Shown here piece by piece: positions 50,253 to 62,429 of a stretch of 64,000 bases of DNA. The notes under the pieces are model-generated. The model was not told where the DNA came from and did not search any database. It saw only the letters and a program-made list of their open reading frames with translations. Position 1 is the first letter of the stretch. Each line of letters starts with the position of its first letter. Position numbers and translations under genes: made by a program. This stretch comes from Lingula anatina (taxonomy: Eukaryota; Brachiopoda; Lingulata; Lingulida; Lingulidae): NCBI RefSeq assembly GCF_001039355.2, contig NW_019775735.1, forward strand, positions 302,194-366,193, written 5' to 3'.

Positions 50253-51258
50253 TTATAAACGAGCGTTGCTACCTATCGCACATGTATCATAATTAACGTT
50301 GTCTGTGCTTGCTTGGTATTCAAGTTTGCTCATGTACGCTTAGAAGATCTTTTCAAACGACAGTTTATCCTGGGGGTAGGGGATTGCTACTGTAAAAGTG
50401 ACACAAAGCCCCAAGGGGACAGGCTGAATGGGAGGGGGTATTTTACGGTAATTGCTGCAACAACTTTACCGATATCTGGCACGTACGTCAGCATATTGTA
50501 ATGTCTTGAATCATAACTATTGCTTTTAACTTGGATAAATCGTTTTCTATAACCAATGCTATTCTCCTAATTAGCATCCCTTGAATAGAAAAATTTTAGA
50601 AAATGTTTTCAATCAAGACAATCAAATACTTCTTATTTTTATTTTTGTCAAGCTAAACTCCATCTTAATATTACCTGGCTTAAATAGCGTGGTACTTTCA
50701 CCGTCGTTGACCTTTGAAATACTTTATTTAGGTTCTGCAATTACCGCAAAAGAAAAAATGTCAAGCAATATCATACAACCCAAAAAATATCGAGGAACTT
50801 TACAGTCTCTTGCTACTACCATGTCGTTTGTGGTTCATGTCTAAACCATTTATAAAAAGACAGACGAATTAAAAAATAAAATGTCATTGCCACGTGAAAG
50901 AAAACCCTGTCGTTTAGATAAACGACATATTAAAGCCTGATGTAATGTCTTGTGTGCTAACATTTACCGTTGACATATTAGTATTCGTTAAGACAAAAAG
51001 AGGCTTTAACTGGCATTATATGCAAATGTACTTTAACTCTGGAGATTTCGTAACCGAACGCAACATTTCGTGTTTATGTAATGCAATGTCGCATAAGTGA
51101 GAACTCGGATAACAACCTCTCAGTCAGTGGGGCTATACCTGTGAACTATTGCTTGGCTCTTAGAAAAAAGTCAATTCTGCCCATGCACTATAAGAAATAA
51201 CGTGTATCTTGACTTTTCATACACGGATAATGTTAACTTGTTTCATAAAAATAACAAT

Positions 51259-51306
51259 ATAATAATAATAATAATAACAATAATAATTATTATTATTATT
51301 ATTATT
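51259..51306. repeat. (AAT)n passing into (ATT)n
   Basis: An AAT array followed directly by its complement ATT, so the region is self-complementary and could fold. Confidence 0.9.
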
Positions 51307-51647
51307 GGTACTTTATTTTTACTTCAACGTCGTGACAATAAACATTTATAAAGTAAAAAAGTAAGATAAAGCACTATATAAAGCTTATTACTATTATACA
51401 TGTATCCTAACAATCTCCCACCACATCGATTCATATTGAAAAATCTGTTCTGGCGTTTTTTGTGTATATTTTGCAGTTATTAGAAATATGAAGATCAAGC
51501 AAAGGCGGCGTTTACAGGACTTTTTAAGGGATAAACATGTACATTGTGATCTTATCATTTCATTGTGTGTTTGATTAAACCATAATCTTGAAGAAATGTT
51601 GCAAGAAAGAAAGAACAAAAAGAAAAAGCCACACGTTTCCCCCTAAA

Positions 51648-51686
51648 CCCCCCCCCAAAAAAAAAAAAATGGGGGTGGGGGGGGGG
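51648..51686. repeat. Poly-C, poly-A, poly-G cluster
   Basis: Nine C, 13 A, then a G run with one T. The C and G runs are complementary around the A run. Confidence 0.9.
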
Positions 51687-52093
51687 TACAGATGCGCGGG
51701 TATGCTACGATATATACAATAAGGCTTTCGTAATTACTTAAATCAAAAAAACACAATAACCTGAGACTTATATTTGCAGAATTACGAGCTAATATGTACT
51801 TATCCTCTACAATCTTGTAAAACATCGTTTTATTTGTAAGTTTGATTGGTTATTCCAACACCTCGTTCATTGCTGGACGCAATAAGCTCTTGATTGAACA
51901 TAATCTGTCATTCTGCTGCTCGTCTCTTTTACTCGAACTTAAAACGCTGTCATATTCCAACACATATTTTATGTCCACCCTTTCCGTTTTTCTATTCCCC
52001 GATGATATTTTATTAATTCCGACTTATTGATCACGGCTTGTAATCGGATGTGATTCTGAAAGCTGCGAAGTGATCAGTTTAGGCCGCTGTCTG

Positions 52094-52243
52094 ATTGGCG
52101 GCTGTTCAGTTCTACTACAGCGAATATGCATCGTAGCCGAGTTTATGTGTAACTAATACGTTCTAGCTGAGGGTAGACCACAGATGAAGAAGACTGAAAC
52201 AAGACGTCGGACTTGAATCATTTTCGAAAAAAACAAGGTATGC
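52094..52243 (+). promoter_or_regulatory. Candidate promoter-like stretch with inverted CCAAT and a splice donor
   Basis: GATTGGCGGCTG near 52093 (inverted CCAAT) lies about 145 bases before AAG and GTATGC (donor at 52238) in a locally GC-richer stretch. It has the same make-up as a short untranslated first exon. Low confidence. Confidence 0.15.
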
Positions 52244-55158
52244 AGTTTTATCTAGTCAGGTTGAAAACACAGTAGAAACGATAAAGATGAATTCGCACAG
52301 AGTATGGTTTTAGACATGGTGATATGCTGATAGAATTGGCATTTGGAAGATAAGTTATAGAGAACGGAAAATTGGGATTTTATAATGTAAAATGTGATAC
52401 CGTTTTTTGCCATATGTTATGAACGTTGTGGTTGAAAGCCACGTCAAATTGCTTTTAGGAACCGATCGTTTTAGCTCAGTTGTCAAAACGTACAAGTAAG
52501 TCTTGGAATTGGGAATCCGTCTTTCTCTTTCGTTTATTTTCTCTTTTTTTAAACGATTGGCTTCAATTCACAAATAACATCGATGTATATGTATATATCA
52601 TATTGATGTTGGGTGTTGCATTAGCCACCTAATGGTTTTAAAGAGTAAGTGAACCTTTACTTTACATATACCCAGGTCCATATATCGGCATTTTGGCCTA
52701 CATATACATGTACGGTAGGTGCCACAAGCGCATATCAATAACGATCTCTTTACAACTGAAACTATCTGTAATTACTTATACACTATACTGGTATGTGGAT
52801 AAACTTGTATCAGCTTTCCAGCAACTGAGGTGTTATGTCCTTCACCGCGTCTACAACCGTGTTACGTCACTGTAACTATTGACGGTTCGAAGTTGTTCAT
52901 CATCATTATCGTTACTGCTGTTGGTTTATGGTGGTAACACTGTGATCCGATACCAAGGCCTTGTTTTGCGATTCACATATCAGTGAATGCATGGGCGTAT
53001 GTGTAAATATTTCTGAAAATGTTTCGCTTATGTGAATATTATTTTAGGTAAATATGTATGCTGTTCTAACAATTTTTTGTATGCCAATCCAAATTGCCAT
53101 ATTGTCATATAAGATATGGTTTCATCCAATAAAAAAAATCCGGGTCCATCTTGCGGAATTTTATACACCCAGAAGCATATCCTAAAACGCAAAAAAAAAA
53201 AAGGATTTATTTTGTTCGGTGATCCTAGTATAGATTTAGTCATATAAATTATTTGAACATGAAACAAGGCAGATTTGAAGTAATTGTAACTGTTATGCAG
53301 CAATACATTCTGATGCCGGTTTTTAAGGGCATTGTAAGCTTTTATTATCGACCTGATACCGGACATGAGGTTTTCCTGCATCTGATTATTCAATAATACA
53401 TATATCTTTGTGCTGATTAAAAACAATTAAAATCCCCTCGAAAATGTTGTCATTTGTATTTCTCGTTGCAATATATAAGCACAAGCAACTCAAAACAAAA
53501 TTTTGAGGTGAGATTGCAAACGGCATGGAGTGTATCTTCATCCCTGAACAAGATTTTATCACAAAAAAATTGACATAGTTGACCACAAGTGTATGGGATA
53601 CAATACTATGCCGTAATGGAGTTGTGAGCCCTAATTGCAGATTTTTATTAAATAAAGGCAAAGTTTTGCTTTACCAACGATAAAATCTGAACGAAAACTT
53701 TTAAGAAAGATCGCTGACAGGGTTCTGGAGTACTAAATAGTGTCATTAAATTGGCGTTAAAACGGTGTTTGTAAGTGCTCAGGTAAAGGAGAAATGAGAG
53801 AAACCGATTTTTCAATTTTTACCTCAAAATCGCAATAATGACGTTGCACTTAAGATGGTATGCATTTTAATGTTAATTAATTAGGCAATGAACACTGAAG
53901 ATTTATCTGTAATCCAAAATAATGTATGCAAAGCAGTAAATAAGGTGTTTTTGGCAAAGGCTAACACTATCCTTAATCAAGTAAACACACGTTGTAATGT
54001 CACAGAAATCTAAGAATCTCATTCACTTATTTACTTATTTATCTATTTATTTATTTATTATTGTTCAAGAAGTGATGGATTTATGTATATACAGTAGGAG
54101 TATGTATTAGTTTGTCATCACGTTGAAGCTGCAACAAGATGTGCAGATACATCTTATATTGTGACACTAATAAACACTATAACCTTAAGTTCGATTCAGT
54201 TACGGCGTCGGTAAATGAAGATCTAACTGTGCACACACTTTTAGCTGTGTGAAAATGGCGTAAAAATATGGCAGCATTGTAGACTGTTTTGTTGTTTTTG
54301 CATTGGGAGGTGAGATAATGATCAGTGCAGCCCGCAGACAGGGCAAGCGCCACGTCTGACTGTTGTGCAACAAATTATATAATGTAATTGCTATGTTTGA
54401 TGTACGGGGCTGAGCATGCCCTGATGGAATGACAGCCTGTGGTCATCTTACTGCCCGTCATCTACTGGACCGTGTCCGAGAAGATTGTCCAGGGGCGGTT
54501 ATGTTGCCCTGTAAGTGGTCACTATCAAAGAATAAGGTGGGTTGAGTTATTTTCGTCGCATGTCATGACACTTTAATGCCGTGCCCTGTTTCAAACACGC
54601 ACAAGCACAATAAACAAACAAATAGAACGATGGCAAATTAGAAGATGAATAAAGAATAAACAAACAAATTAAATAAATGAGAAAAAATATATATGTGGAT
54701 GACCGTTTGAAAATGTTATTTTCTTTAAAACGAAGTGCAAGCTACTAAGTCAGGATAATTGAGAATTCAACAAAGCAACTTTTACAGATCTGAAAACCAG
54801 TCCATGTCGCAACAATGAATGAACTGCTATTGATTTTGCCGAGCGACACTGGTTGATCTTAATATCAATACCAAATTTTGTGACTGTTGGCAGCTCAGTG
54901 TAAAATTCTATCCTATATGTACAATGTACTCCAGATAACATCAGACAACTTTCATATATTACTGACGAAATGATACTGATATAATGCAGTTGTGGGCGCT
55001 TTGTCGACTAACATGTCCCGGAGGTAGTTATCCGATTTTTGAGATAGAAATCGACGTCCTTGCTGGTAAATCAATGAGTTGTTTAAAATTTACTACGTCC
55101 TGCAGATAGAAACAAATAATTTAAGACTCAGTTCACAAAATAGCAAATAAGGGTATAC

Positions 55159-55160
<2 letters not shown>

Positions 55161-55197
<37 letters not shown>
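55161..55197. repeat. (GT)n microsatellite
   Basis: About 18 units followed by GCGC-type alternation. Confidence 0.95.
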
Positions 55198-55200
<3 letters not shown>

Positions 55201-55536
55201 CCGCGCGTGTGTGTGTATTATTCTCAGTTCTCTTTGACAGTCAGCTTTCCGTAACTAATGTTGACTTACATGTAGTACTAATTTTAATAAGTTTCTCTAT
55301 TTGTTGGTATAAAACGATAATACATGAAGAAAATTATCCCTGGACTTTTGTTTGTAAATGTATAAGATCAGTACATGTTAAGTTTTGCCACTTAATGTCT
55401 TATTATATGAAAATCAGTCTAGTCAAAATACATGCATTTTAATTCTGTAAGCGATCAGCTCTTCTGTCATTCTTATAAGGTCATTTCGTAGTCGATATTT
55501 ATTCAATGAACTTGACTACCAACGCCTCGATGTCGA

Positions 55537-55745
55537 CACGTGGATACTGGAATCAATTAATACATGAAACTTTAATGCGCGTAAAACGTCAAACTTAGGG
55601 CTGCATTTGTAGAAATAAATTGTCATAATAATAAATAATAAATCGTCACGTGGATACTGGAATCAATTAAAATATACAGCTATAATAGGTGTGTACATCA
55701 ACCACAGGGCTGTATTTATAGAAATAAACTATCATTATTGCACTG
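55537..55745. repeat. Diverged tandem duplication, about 110-bp unit
   Basis: Copies start at 55537 and 55647 with an identical 24-base opening (CACGTGGATACTGG, then AATCAATTAA). They share GGGCTG-ATTT-TAGAAATAAA further on, and the middle parts have diverged. Each copy begins with the CACGTG palindrome. Confidence 0.82.
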
Positions 55746-56990
55746 TAAAGTATATCGATTATTTCAATAAGACAGTTGGTTGTGCATATGATTAATTTGA
55801 TACCATAGCCTACATTGTGATTTTTTAAAACTAATTTTTAATTTACATCAATATTAAAGCTAGTTTAACACTGCGTATGATGAAAAACGCCCTTTCTCTA
55901 CCAAAACACTAAAACTGAATACAAGCAAGAGTCGTGAGAAACACACTTACAATGTTAATGTGAAAAACAAAATACACGTGCTATGATTATTTTTGGTCAC
56001 CATATTGTAAAAAGATAATTGAAATTTGACATTTAAAGCCATCAAGAGTAGAGAGTGTTTTCAGTGACTCTACATCTACCTTAAGGGCTTCACATTATTG
56101 TAACGTTAACCATTAATTATTGTAATTAGATATGTATTCAAAAACAATGATATCCTCTTGTCTTAAAATGACGTATTACCGTATTCCTAATAGACGCAGC
56201 TGCCTCCTCTTAAATAGATTTTTCATAGAAATACTTAGTCTTAAAATGTAAGCACATACATGACGCTATCTTATTTATTTCTTCTTGTTGTTAATCGCAT
56301 CATTGTACATTATACTGTAATTATAATATATTTTTTTGTAAAATTTTAGGGTTTTAATAGCTGTGTCAAATAACAATTTAATGAGTAATAGACTATTATT
56401 TTATCATTTATAAGTCATTAATTTCTATGTGTAAATACACTTTCAATTATCTATGATGAATTGTTGTGATTAAAACACTTATCTCAATCCGCTATTTATT
56501 TTAAAATTATTACCAAAACATAGTTTCAATAATGTTGTTTGATGTACTAATCTTCTTCGGCAAGGTTAGGCTAGGGCCGGTGCGTGCTCGTGTAATTACG
56601 CACGCACATGCAAACGTAATACGTCTAAATTGTTTTTATATTACTTGAAGTCCATTAGGAAAGCTACAAACGAAATGACTTGTTAATTACTTGTAAAACG
56701 TTTCCGTTTACAGCTATTTTCGGTATTTTATAATTTCATTTCATCTTATTTTTTTCATCGACTATATATACGTATTCCAATTTTCTATTCATTACTTTCT
56801 TTTGCTCTCATCGAAGATGGATGCATTGTTTGCGTGATCAACTTCACCTGAATATCGCCTATATAAAAACACAGTTGAAACAAATGTGGAATACATTACA
56901 ACAAGAGCCACACTATGTTCGAACCCTAATTTTTACCTTATTATTTTTATATTGTTTGTGAAGTCGACAATTATTGTTTTTTATATAATA

Positions 56991-57082
56991 TCCCTCTCTC
57001 TAGCGCGCTCTCTCCCCTTCTCTTTCTCCCTCTATCTCTCTCCCCTTCCCTCTCTCTTTCTCTCTCGCTCTCTCTTTCTCTC
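56991..57082. repeat. Imperfect (CT)n tract
   Basis: About 90 bases of CT-rich simple sequence with interruptions. Confidence 0.9.
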
Positions 57083-58976
57083 GTGACATTGCGTGACTTG
57101 GACGATAACATCGCCCATCTGGTTATCAAAGCTGCCCCGCCCTTCTAATACATTGCATGTCTATCTTTGACATCAACCCTTCCCAGGCTTGTATCTGATT
57201 GCCTCTAAGGCGAGGAAGAACATGAAATTATAAACAATTGACATATTTCAAACTTATTTAAGGGTGTATCAAAAATAACGAAATGGCCATAAAAACACTA
57301 TATAGTATTATTTCTAATTCTAATGGAATCATGGATACATTGATTATAATGTAGTATTATACTATATATGTTTTTTTTTCAACAAAGCATTTAGAGCAAC
57401 ATGAAGACGGGTTACACTTCTATGGGTGTGTGGTAACGGGATGAAGTCAGCCTCACTGGTCATTTTCATTTTACCTGAAGTACATTTATTTATCAGTCAT
57501 TTCTTGCTCACCAAAGAAAATTATGTCATAATCGAGTTGCGCCTTCAGATTTTTAGTGGTCGTGAAAACGTTTCTTTTTATTTCATTTTGGTATTATTCA
57601 GTTAATGTTCAGAATGAAGATATCTGGAGAACGACTCTTTAAAAGCAAAAATTGTACGAAAATAAAGCAAAGATACAGAAAGGGAAATACACTTTGTTTG
57701 CAAAGTGTAAGTCTACTTTTGTCATTTGTCGTTGTAAAGAATTGTCTCTTTGACGACCCAAAGCGTCACAAGGCACACGGACCTGTACCCTAAAATTTTG
57801 GACAGTTGCAAGTCCAAAGTTAGCATTTTACAGGCAAATCACCATTCCAAATCAATAGACGCAAGGTATTATAATAGTAAAATTATCGTGCATCACACGA
57901 TTACTGCAGGTGATTTTGAAACAAATAAAACATTGCTACGACCAAGAAAACACCTTTTTTTTCTTTTTCACACAAAATGTTATTTCTCACGCTTCTAGAC
58001 ACATTAACGAAAAACGAACGTGCCGAAAGCTGTCCCAATATGGGTTTTTTCTTTGTCAAAATAGTACATGCAAAAATTAGTTTAATCTTTCTTTGTGATA
58101 TTGTGTTACCAGTGACCGGTGTATTTTACTGAATTGACTGCACGGCGTTTTCTCGTCGACTGTCAAAACGACGGATTTCACTTTGTTCTTAGACAAGTAT
58201 CGGTAAGAATGAGTAATGGATTCTTGTACGTGCAAGACAACTGTGTTGTTTTTAACAGTTCGTTTTCTTTATATGGCGTTACATCTAGAAACATTATGAA
58301 TAAGACCAGATTCGGGACGAGCAAGGTAAACGATTGATTTATATTACAATTGAGAGTGAGCACATGATTGAAATACCCTTCTAGTCAATCCGTCGATAAG
58401 CTAGAGCTTGATGCGAAAACCCTGCTTAAGGACACTGCAACCATCCGTCTGAATCCGAAAGTCAGTGTTATGTCAAATTCTGGTATAAAACAAAACTGAA
58501 GGCAGTGAGATGGACGTTTTCAATAAACGGAACAATGAAAAAAATATATGTATATAGAATTCCAAACAATGATTATATATCACATTCCCTCGTTTCATAT
58601 ACAAAAGTAGCTAATAAAAATAATGTAATAATGGAAAAATGAACGTGCAAAAGAGTATTTAAAGGTCCATACCTTTATAATAGTGCAAAATGGGAATATA
58701 TATATATGTGTGTGATTACAAATATGTACCAGAACCTGCAACCGGAACAATATCAGTCTATCTTTAATAGACAAGAGTATATCAGTGGTAAATAGATATA
58801 CCAGTATGCCGTTTTTTAATGATGAAATGAGACGATGAAAAGTGCAGTAGTGTCTAGATTTGGAGAATCAAGCGCATAAGTTATAAAAATAATGATTACA
58901 ATAAAACGGTCTATCAATGGTTATAAAGAAGACGGCGATTAAAACTTTCAGGGCTTTCTAAAGTGCTTTAGCCCGT

Positions 58977-59015
58977 TCTCTCTCTCTCTCTCTCCCTCCC
59001 CCCCCCCCCCCCCCC
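58977..59015. repeat. (TC)n followed by poly-C
   Basis: TC repeat merging into 18 C, immediately left of the CpG-rich block. Confidence 0.95.
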
Positions 59016-59039
59016 GCCCTTCAATCCTCTGCACCCGAC

Positions 59040-59400
59040 GTGTTCTACATCCCAGCCTGTTACCTGTTACACAACGAAACGTCTATCCCATGAAGACAGC
59101 GCGGTGGGAAACGTACATTTTAATGAAGCAATTCTGATCGCTGTTATTTTGAAATAGACGTCGATCTCCGGGATATTTTCGGGGACTTAAAGACAGCTCC
59201 CCGGCGTCCCGCGTGTGGAATGACAGTAGGGCGGCGTGGAGACATGATTAATGGCGTTGCTCCCAGCCCCCCGATCACGATCACCAACCTGAACGTTCAC
59301 TCAAAGGAAAATAGAAGAATATCGCGCAAGGTGGTCCGCCATTGTTGTTTGCAACAGGTGCAGACGACACTGGGAACGGAGGTGTCGTCTGTGGGATTTC
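59040..59400 (+). promoter_or_regulatory. CpG-rich candidate Hox-response enhancer with MEIS and PBX-Hox sites
   Basis: This is one of the most CG-rich stretches outside the exons. TGACAG (MEIS/PREP half-site) is at 59221-59226 and TGATTAATGG at 59245-59254, which matches the bipartite PBX-Hox consensus TGATNNATGG, 18 bases apart and in the same orientation. This pairing is the arrangement known from vertebrate Hoxb1 and Hoxb2 auto- and cross-regulatory enhancers. The block is 17 kb downstream of Hox3, towards the expected Hox2. No coding frame with family resemblance is present. Activity is inferred. Confidence 0.4.
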
Positions 59401-60719
59401 TTAATTTTTTTTTTCGTGTTATCGTGGGCAAAAGTAGGGGAGGGAAAATGTTGGAACATATTTTGTTCTTTAATGTACGCGTTTTTTATTGTATCGTCAT
59501 ATAAATATTTTGGAAGATTGTACTGCGCATGTAGAATTAGTTGGTTCATTTTATTATTATTATCATTATCATTATAGTTTTTTTATTTCTTCACACTAGA
59601 TGTGATGAATTGCGCTTTCTTCTAGTAAATTTATGCACATACATTTACGAAAATAATCGGTCAAAAATGCTGCAAAAGATATTATCCTTACTTTTTTTTT
59701 TAATTTTAGTTATTACATGTTCACAGTTAATTCACTGAACTATTTTGGTGTTTATATACAATGAAATCAGCCATGAGCATAAGTTCTTGTTGGGAAATTG
59801 TAAACTCTGTTGGGCAATATATGATTTTGTTGATTTTTAAACCACTTCCCTTCAAATTTCGGCGACATTTTTCGAGTCATTGGCCATTAGTAGAAAAGCT
59901 TAAAAGGATTTTGTTCTGTCTATGTATGGCAAATGCACCCTTGAAGCACATATAGTCGATAAAGTACTCTATGAAGAATTTGACTTTGTTCTGAAAATTG
60001 TTGCGCGTGATTATACAGTAGCAAAAAAAGAAATCAATTGAAACAAAACGTAAATAGACATGTAATGTTTCCACGCAACTAACGCCAACGCGAATAACAT
60101 CACTGACGACGAAACGCCTGCCTTGGCTGGCTGGTGCATAGGATATCGCCATTTCTCAGTTCATCGCATATATATTTTAATTTTTTAACGCAGTTTGCCT
60201 GATGTATTAATGTTACGAATGGGCTTTAAAGTCAGTGTTTTGAGCATATTTGCATATTTTAATTAATGCAATTCTTTGCATAGTTTCGGCTGGTCTGTTC
60301 GCATATTTAATATCATATAAGTTTTTAGTGTGGCTAGTAATTAGCGTTGTTCTCATTAAAAGGTTTTGGATTTTCCATTTAAAGGGGCAACTATTTGTTT
60401 GAAAGCTTCAATCACAAAAGAAATCAATCAATTAGGTGAATCAAGTCAGTCTCCGTCTCTCCTCCTCTCCCTCACTCACTGCACGTGCGCTTGTGACCCT
60501 ATCCTTTTTATTAAACTACTTCTGTTTGAATAAACCGAAGTCTTGCGCAATCTTCCCCAATTAAAAAGACATTACCAGCTCATTTAACGTAGATTTTACC
60601 AGATTCGTGACAAACGTTTAATCCGACAGACTAGCTTGTCAATGCGTTGACGTAAAAGGACATTTGTATGGGGAATTGAAGAAGGATCTACATCTCAATT
60701 TAAGTCAGATATATAGCTA

Positions 60720-60823
60720 ACCGAGTGTCATTTCAGAGCAAATTATTCGGGAAACCTAAACTTTCTATGTCTGTAATCACAAATGTGCGTATCGACCTAA
60801 ACTGCTCTGAAATGACACTCGGT
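60720..60823. repeat. Perfect 21-bp inverted repeat with 62-base loop
   Basis: The left arm, starting ACCGAGTGTCATTTC at 60720-60740, is exactly complementary to 60803-60823, which starts TGCTCTGAAATGACA. The loop is 62 bases. An RNA from either strand would fold into a clean 21-bp stem. It could equally be the two short ends of a tiny transposon. Confidence 0.9.
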
Positions 60824-61543
60824 ATTTCTATTTGAACATAGGGGTACGAAACATCTGTTATTTTCGAAATTGTTTGATATTCACTTGTTGGGGCTTGTCG
60901 TTTTATTGTGATATTTTTCTTTAATTCAATTCCTTTAGTTAAGTTAATAAAGAAAATTACATTCTCTATAACTTACAATTTCACCCCCCAAAATACCAAA
61001 ACCCAATGATTCAAATCATACTTCAGATGCACAAACAAACCATTAACTTCTCCATTGGTAAACAGGTGTATTTTCCTCGGACGGATTTTTTTATGGAGAC
61101 AGAGAGGGGGCGGGGGTAGGAGTTGTGCACGTCCACATGGGACTGTCTCATATTAAAATGCCTGAATACAAAGCATGGAACTGTAGCAATTCTCCTATCA
61201 GTCATGCATGTCTTGGTTGTAATTGCCCATTGGCATGTCAAGGTCTTGCTATCGATTTGATTCTATTCTTATTTTTTGATATACCGGTACATTGAAGATT
61301 GATTAATACACTTACGGTCATCAATTTATGGATATCCAATCTTTTTAGCAAACATAAAAAGTGTAGAAGAATAATCGAATGCATATGTGTGATTGTACTG
61401 TACCCGAAGACAACATAAGCGATAAAGAATTGCTTAAGGTACTTTATTCTAACATAGTAGATATTTTATTATCACATTTGGCACAGGCACTCTATACCAT
61501 ATTTCTAAATTGAAACGCATTAGAGATCTTGAAAAACACATTA

Positions 61544-61568
61544 CCCCCCCCCCCCCCCCCCCCCCCCC
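61544..61568. repeat. 25-base poly-C run
   Basis: Uninterrupted C run. Confidence 0.95.
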
Positions 61569-62376
61569 ATCAAAGGAATGATACACAATGCCAAATAAAA
61601 TAATGGATTACATATACTATACAATGATGACTGGTTTAATGTAGGTGGCGATGAGGCCAAGTGCAGACCGAAGCAGACAACGTTGTCATTTTTTTAAATG
61701 CAGATGACAGGGAGTGAAATGGTTGTTTACAAAAAGGTTGAAAAACAAGAAGAAAAATTCTTGTCTATCTTGCTTCAACGTTTAAACGTTTCCGATCTCG
61801 CGCACGATGACATGACGTCATATGTTAAGGACACAAACATTCAATATTTTCTTAAAAGTCGTCTCAACACGCTAAACATACCACTTCTTGGCAGTATTGT
61901 TTCATAAGATGTACTGGAATCCCACAACAGTATTCTGCATCACCTATATTCAAGAATTTTGAAATCGCGTTTTATCTTAGCCTGTTCCGCTACACCATGC
62001 AGTATTCAGTGTTTCTGTAGGCAAACGACATGTGAAACAGTTTTAATTAGAGTAAACGAATTTATAACAAGGTATACTATAATAAAATATAATCGTTTCA
62101 CAGGTGCTTTGTAAAATACGATTACATCAAAAGTACATACATGTATATTTGTATATGCGCGTAAGTATAATGGGTTTTAACAAGGCAATGCAATGTAGTT
62201 AACAATAAACTATTAGCATATGTTCGTGATAATGTTTTATACTATAAAAATGTTCTGCCAAAGTGGCAAGCGCTTGTATATCAGTACAAATTAAGATAAT
62301 ATGCATTATAAACATAATCGATTATGCCGATATAAAAACATAATTAAAGAACCGAAACTTAAGATTTCATATGCAC

Positions 62377-62429
<53 letters not shown>
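62377..62429. repeat. (TTA)n microsatellite
   Basis: About 17 perfect units, the fifth long ATT/AAT array in the window. Confidence 0.97.

Noticed and set aside
56905-56930. GTTCGAACCC resembling a tRNA T-loop
   Set aside because: No acceptor stem, anticodon arm or D-loop can be built around it.
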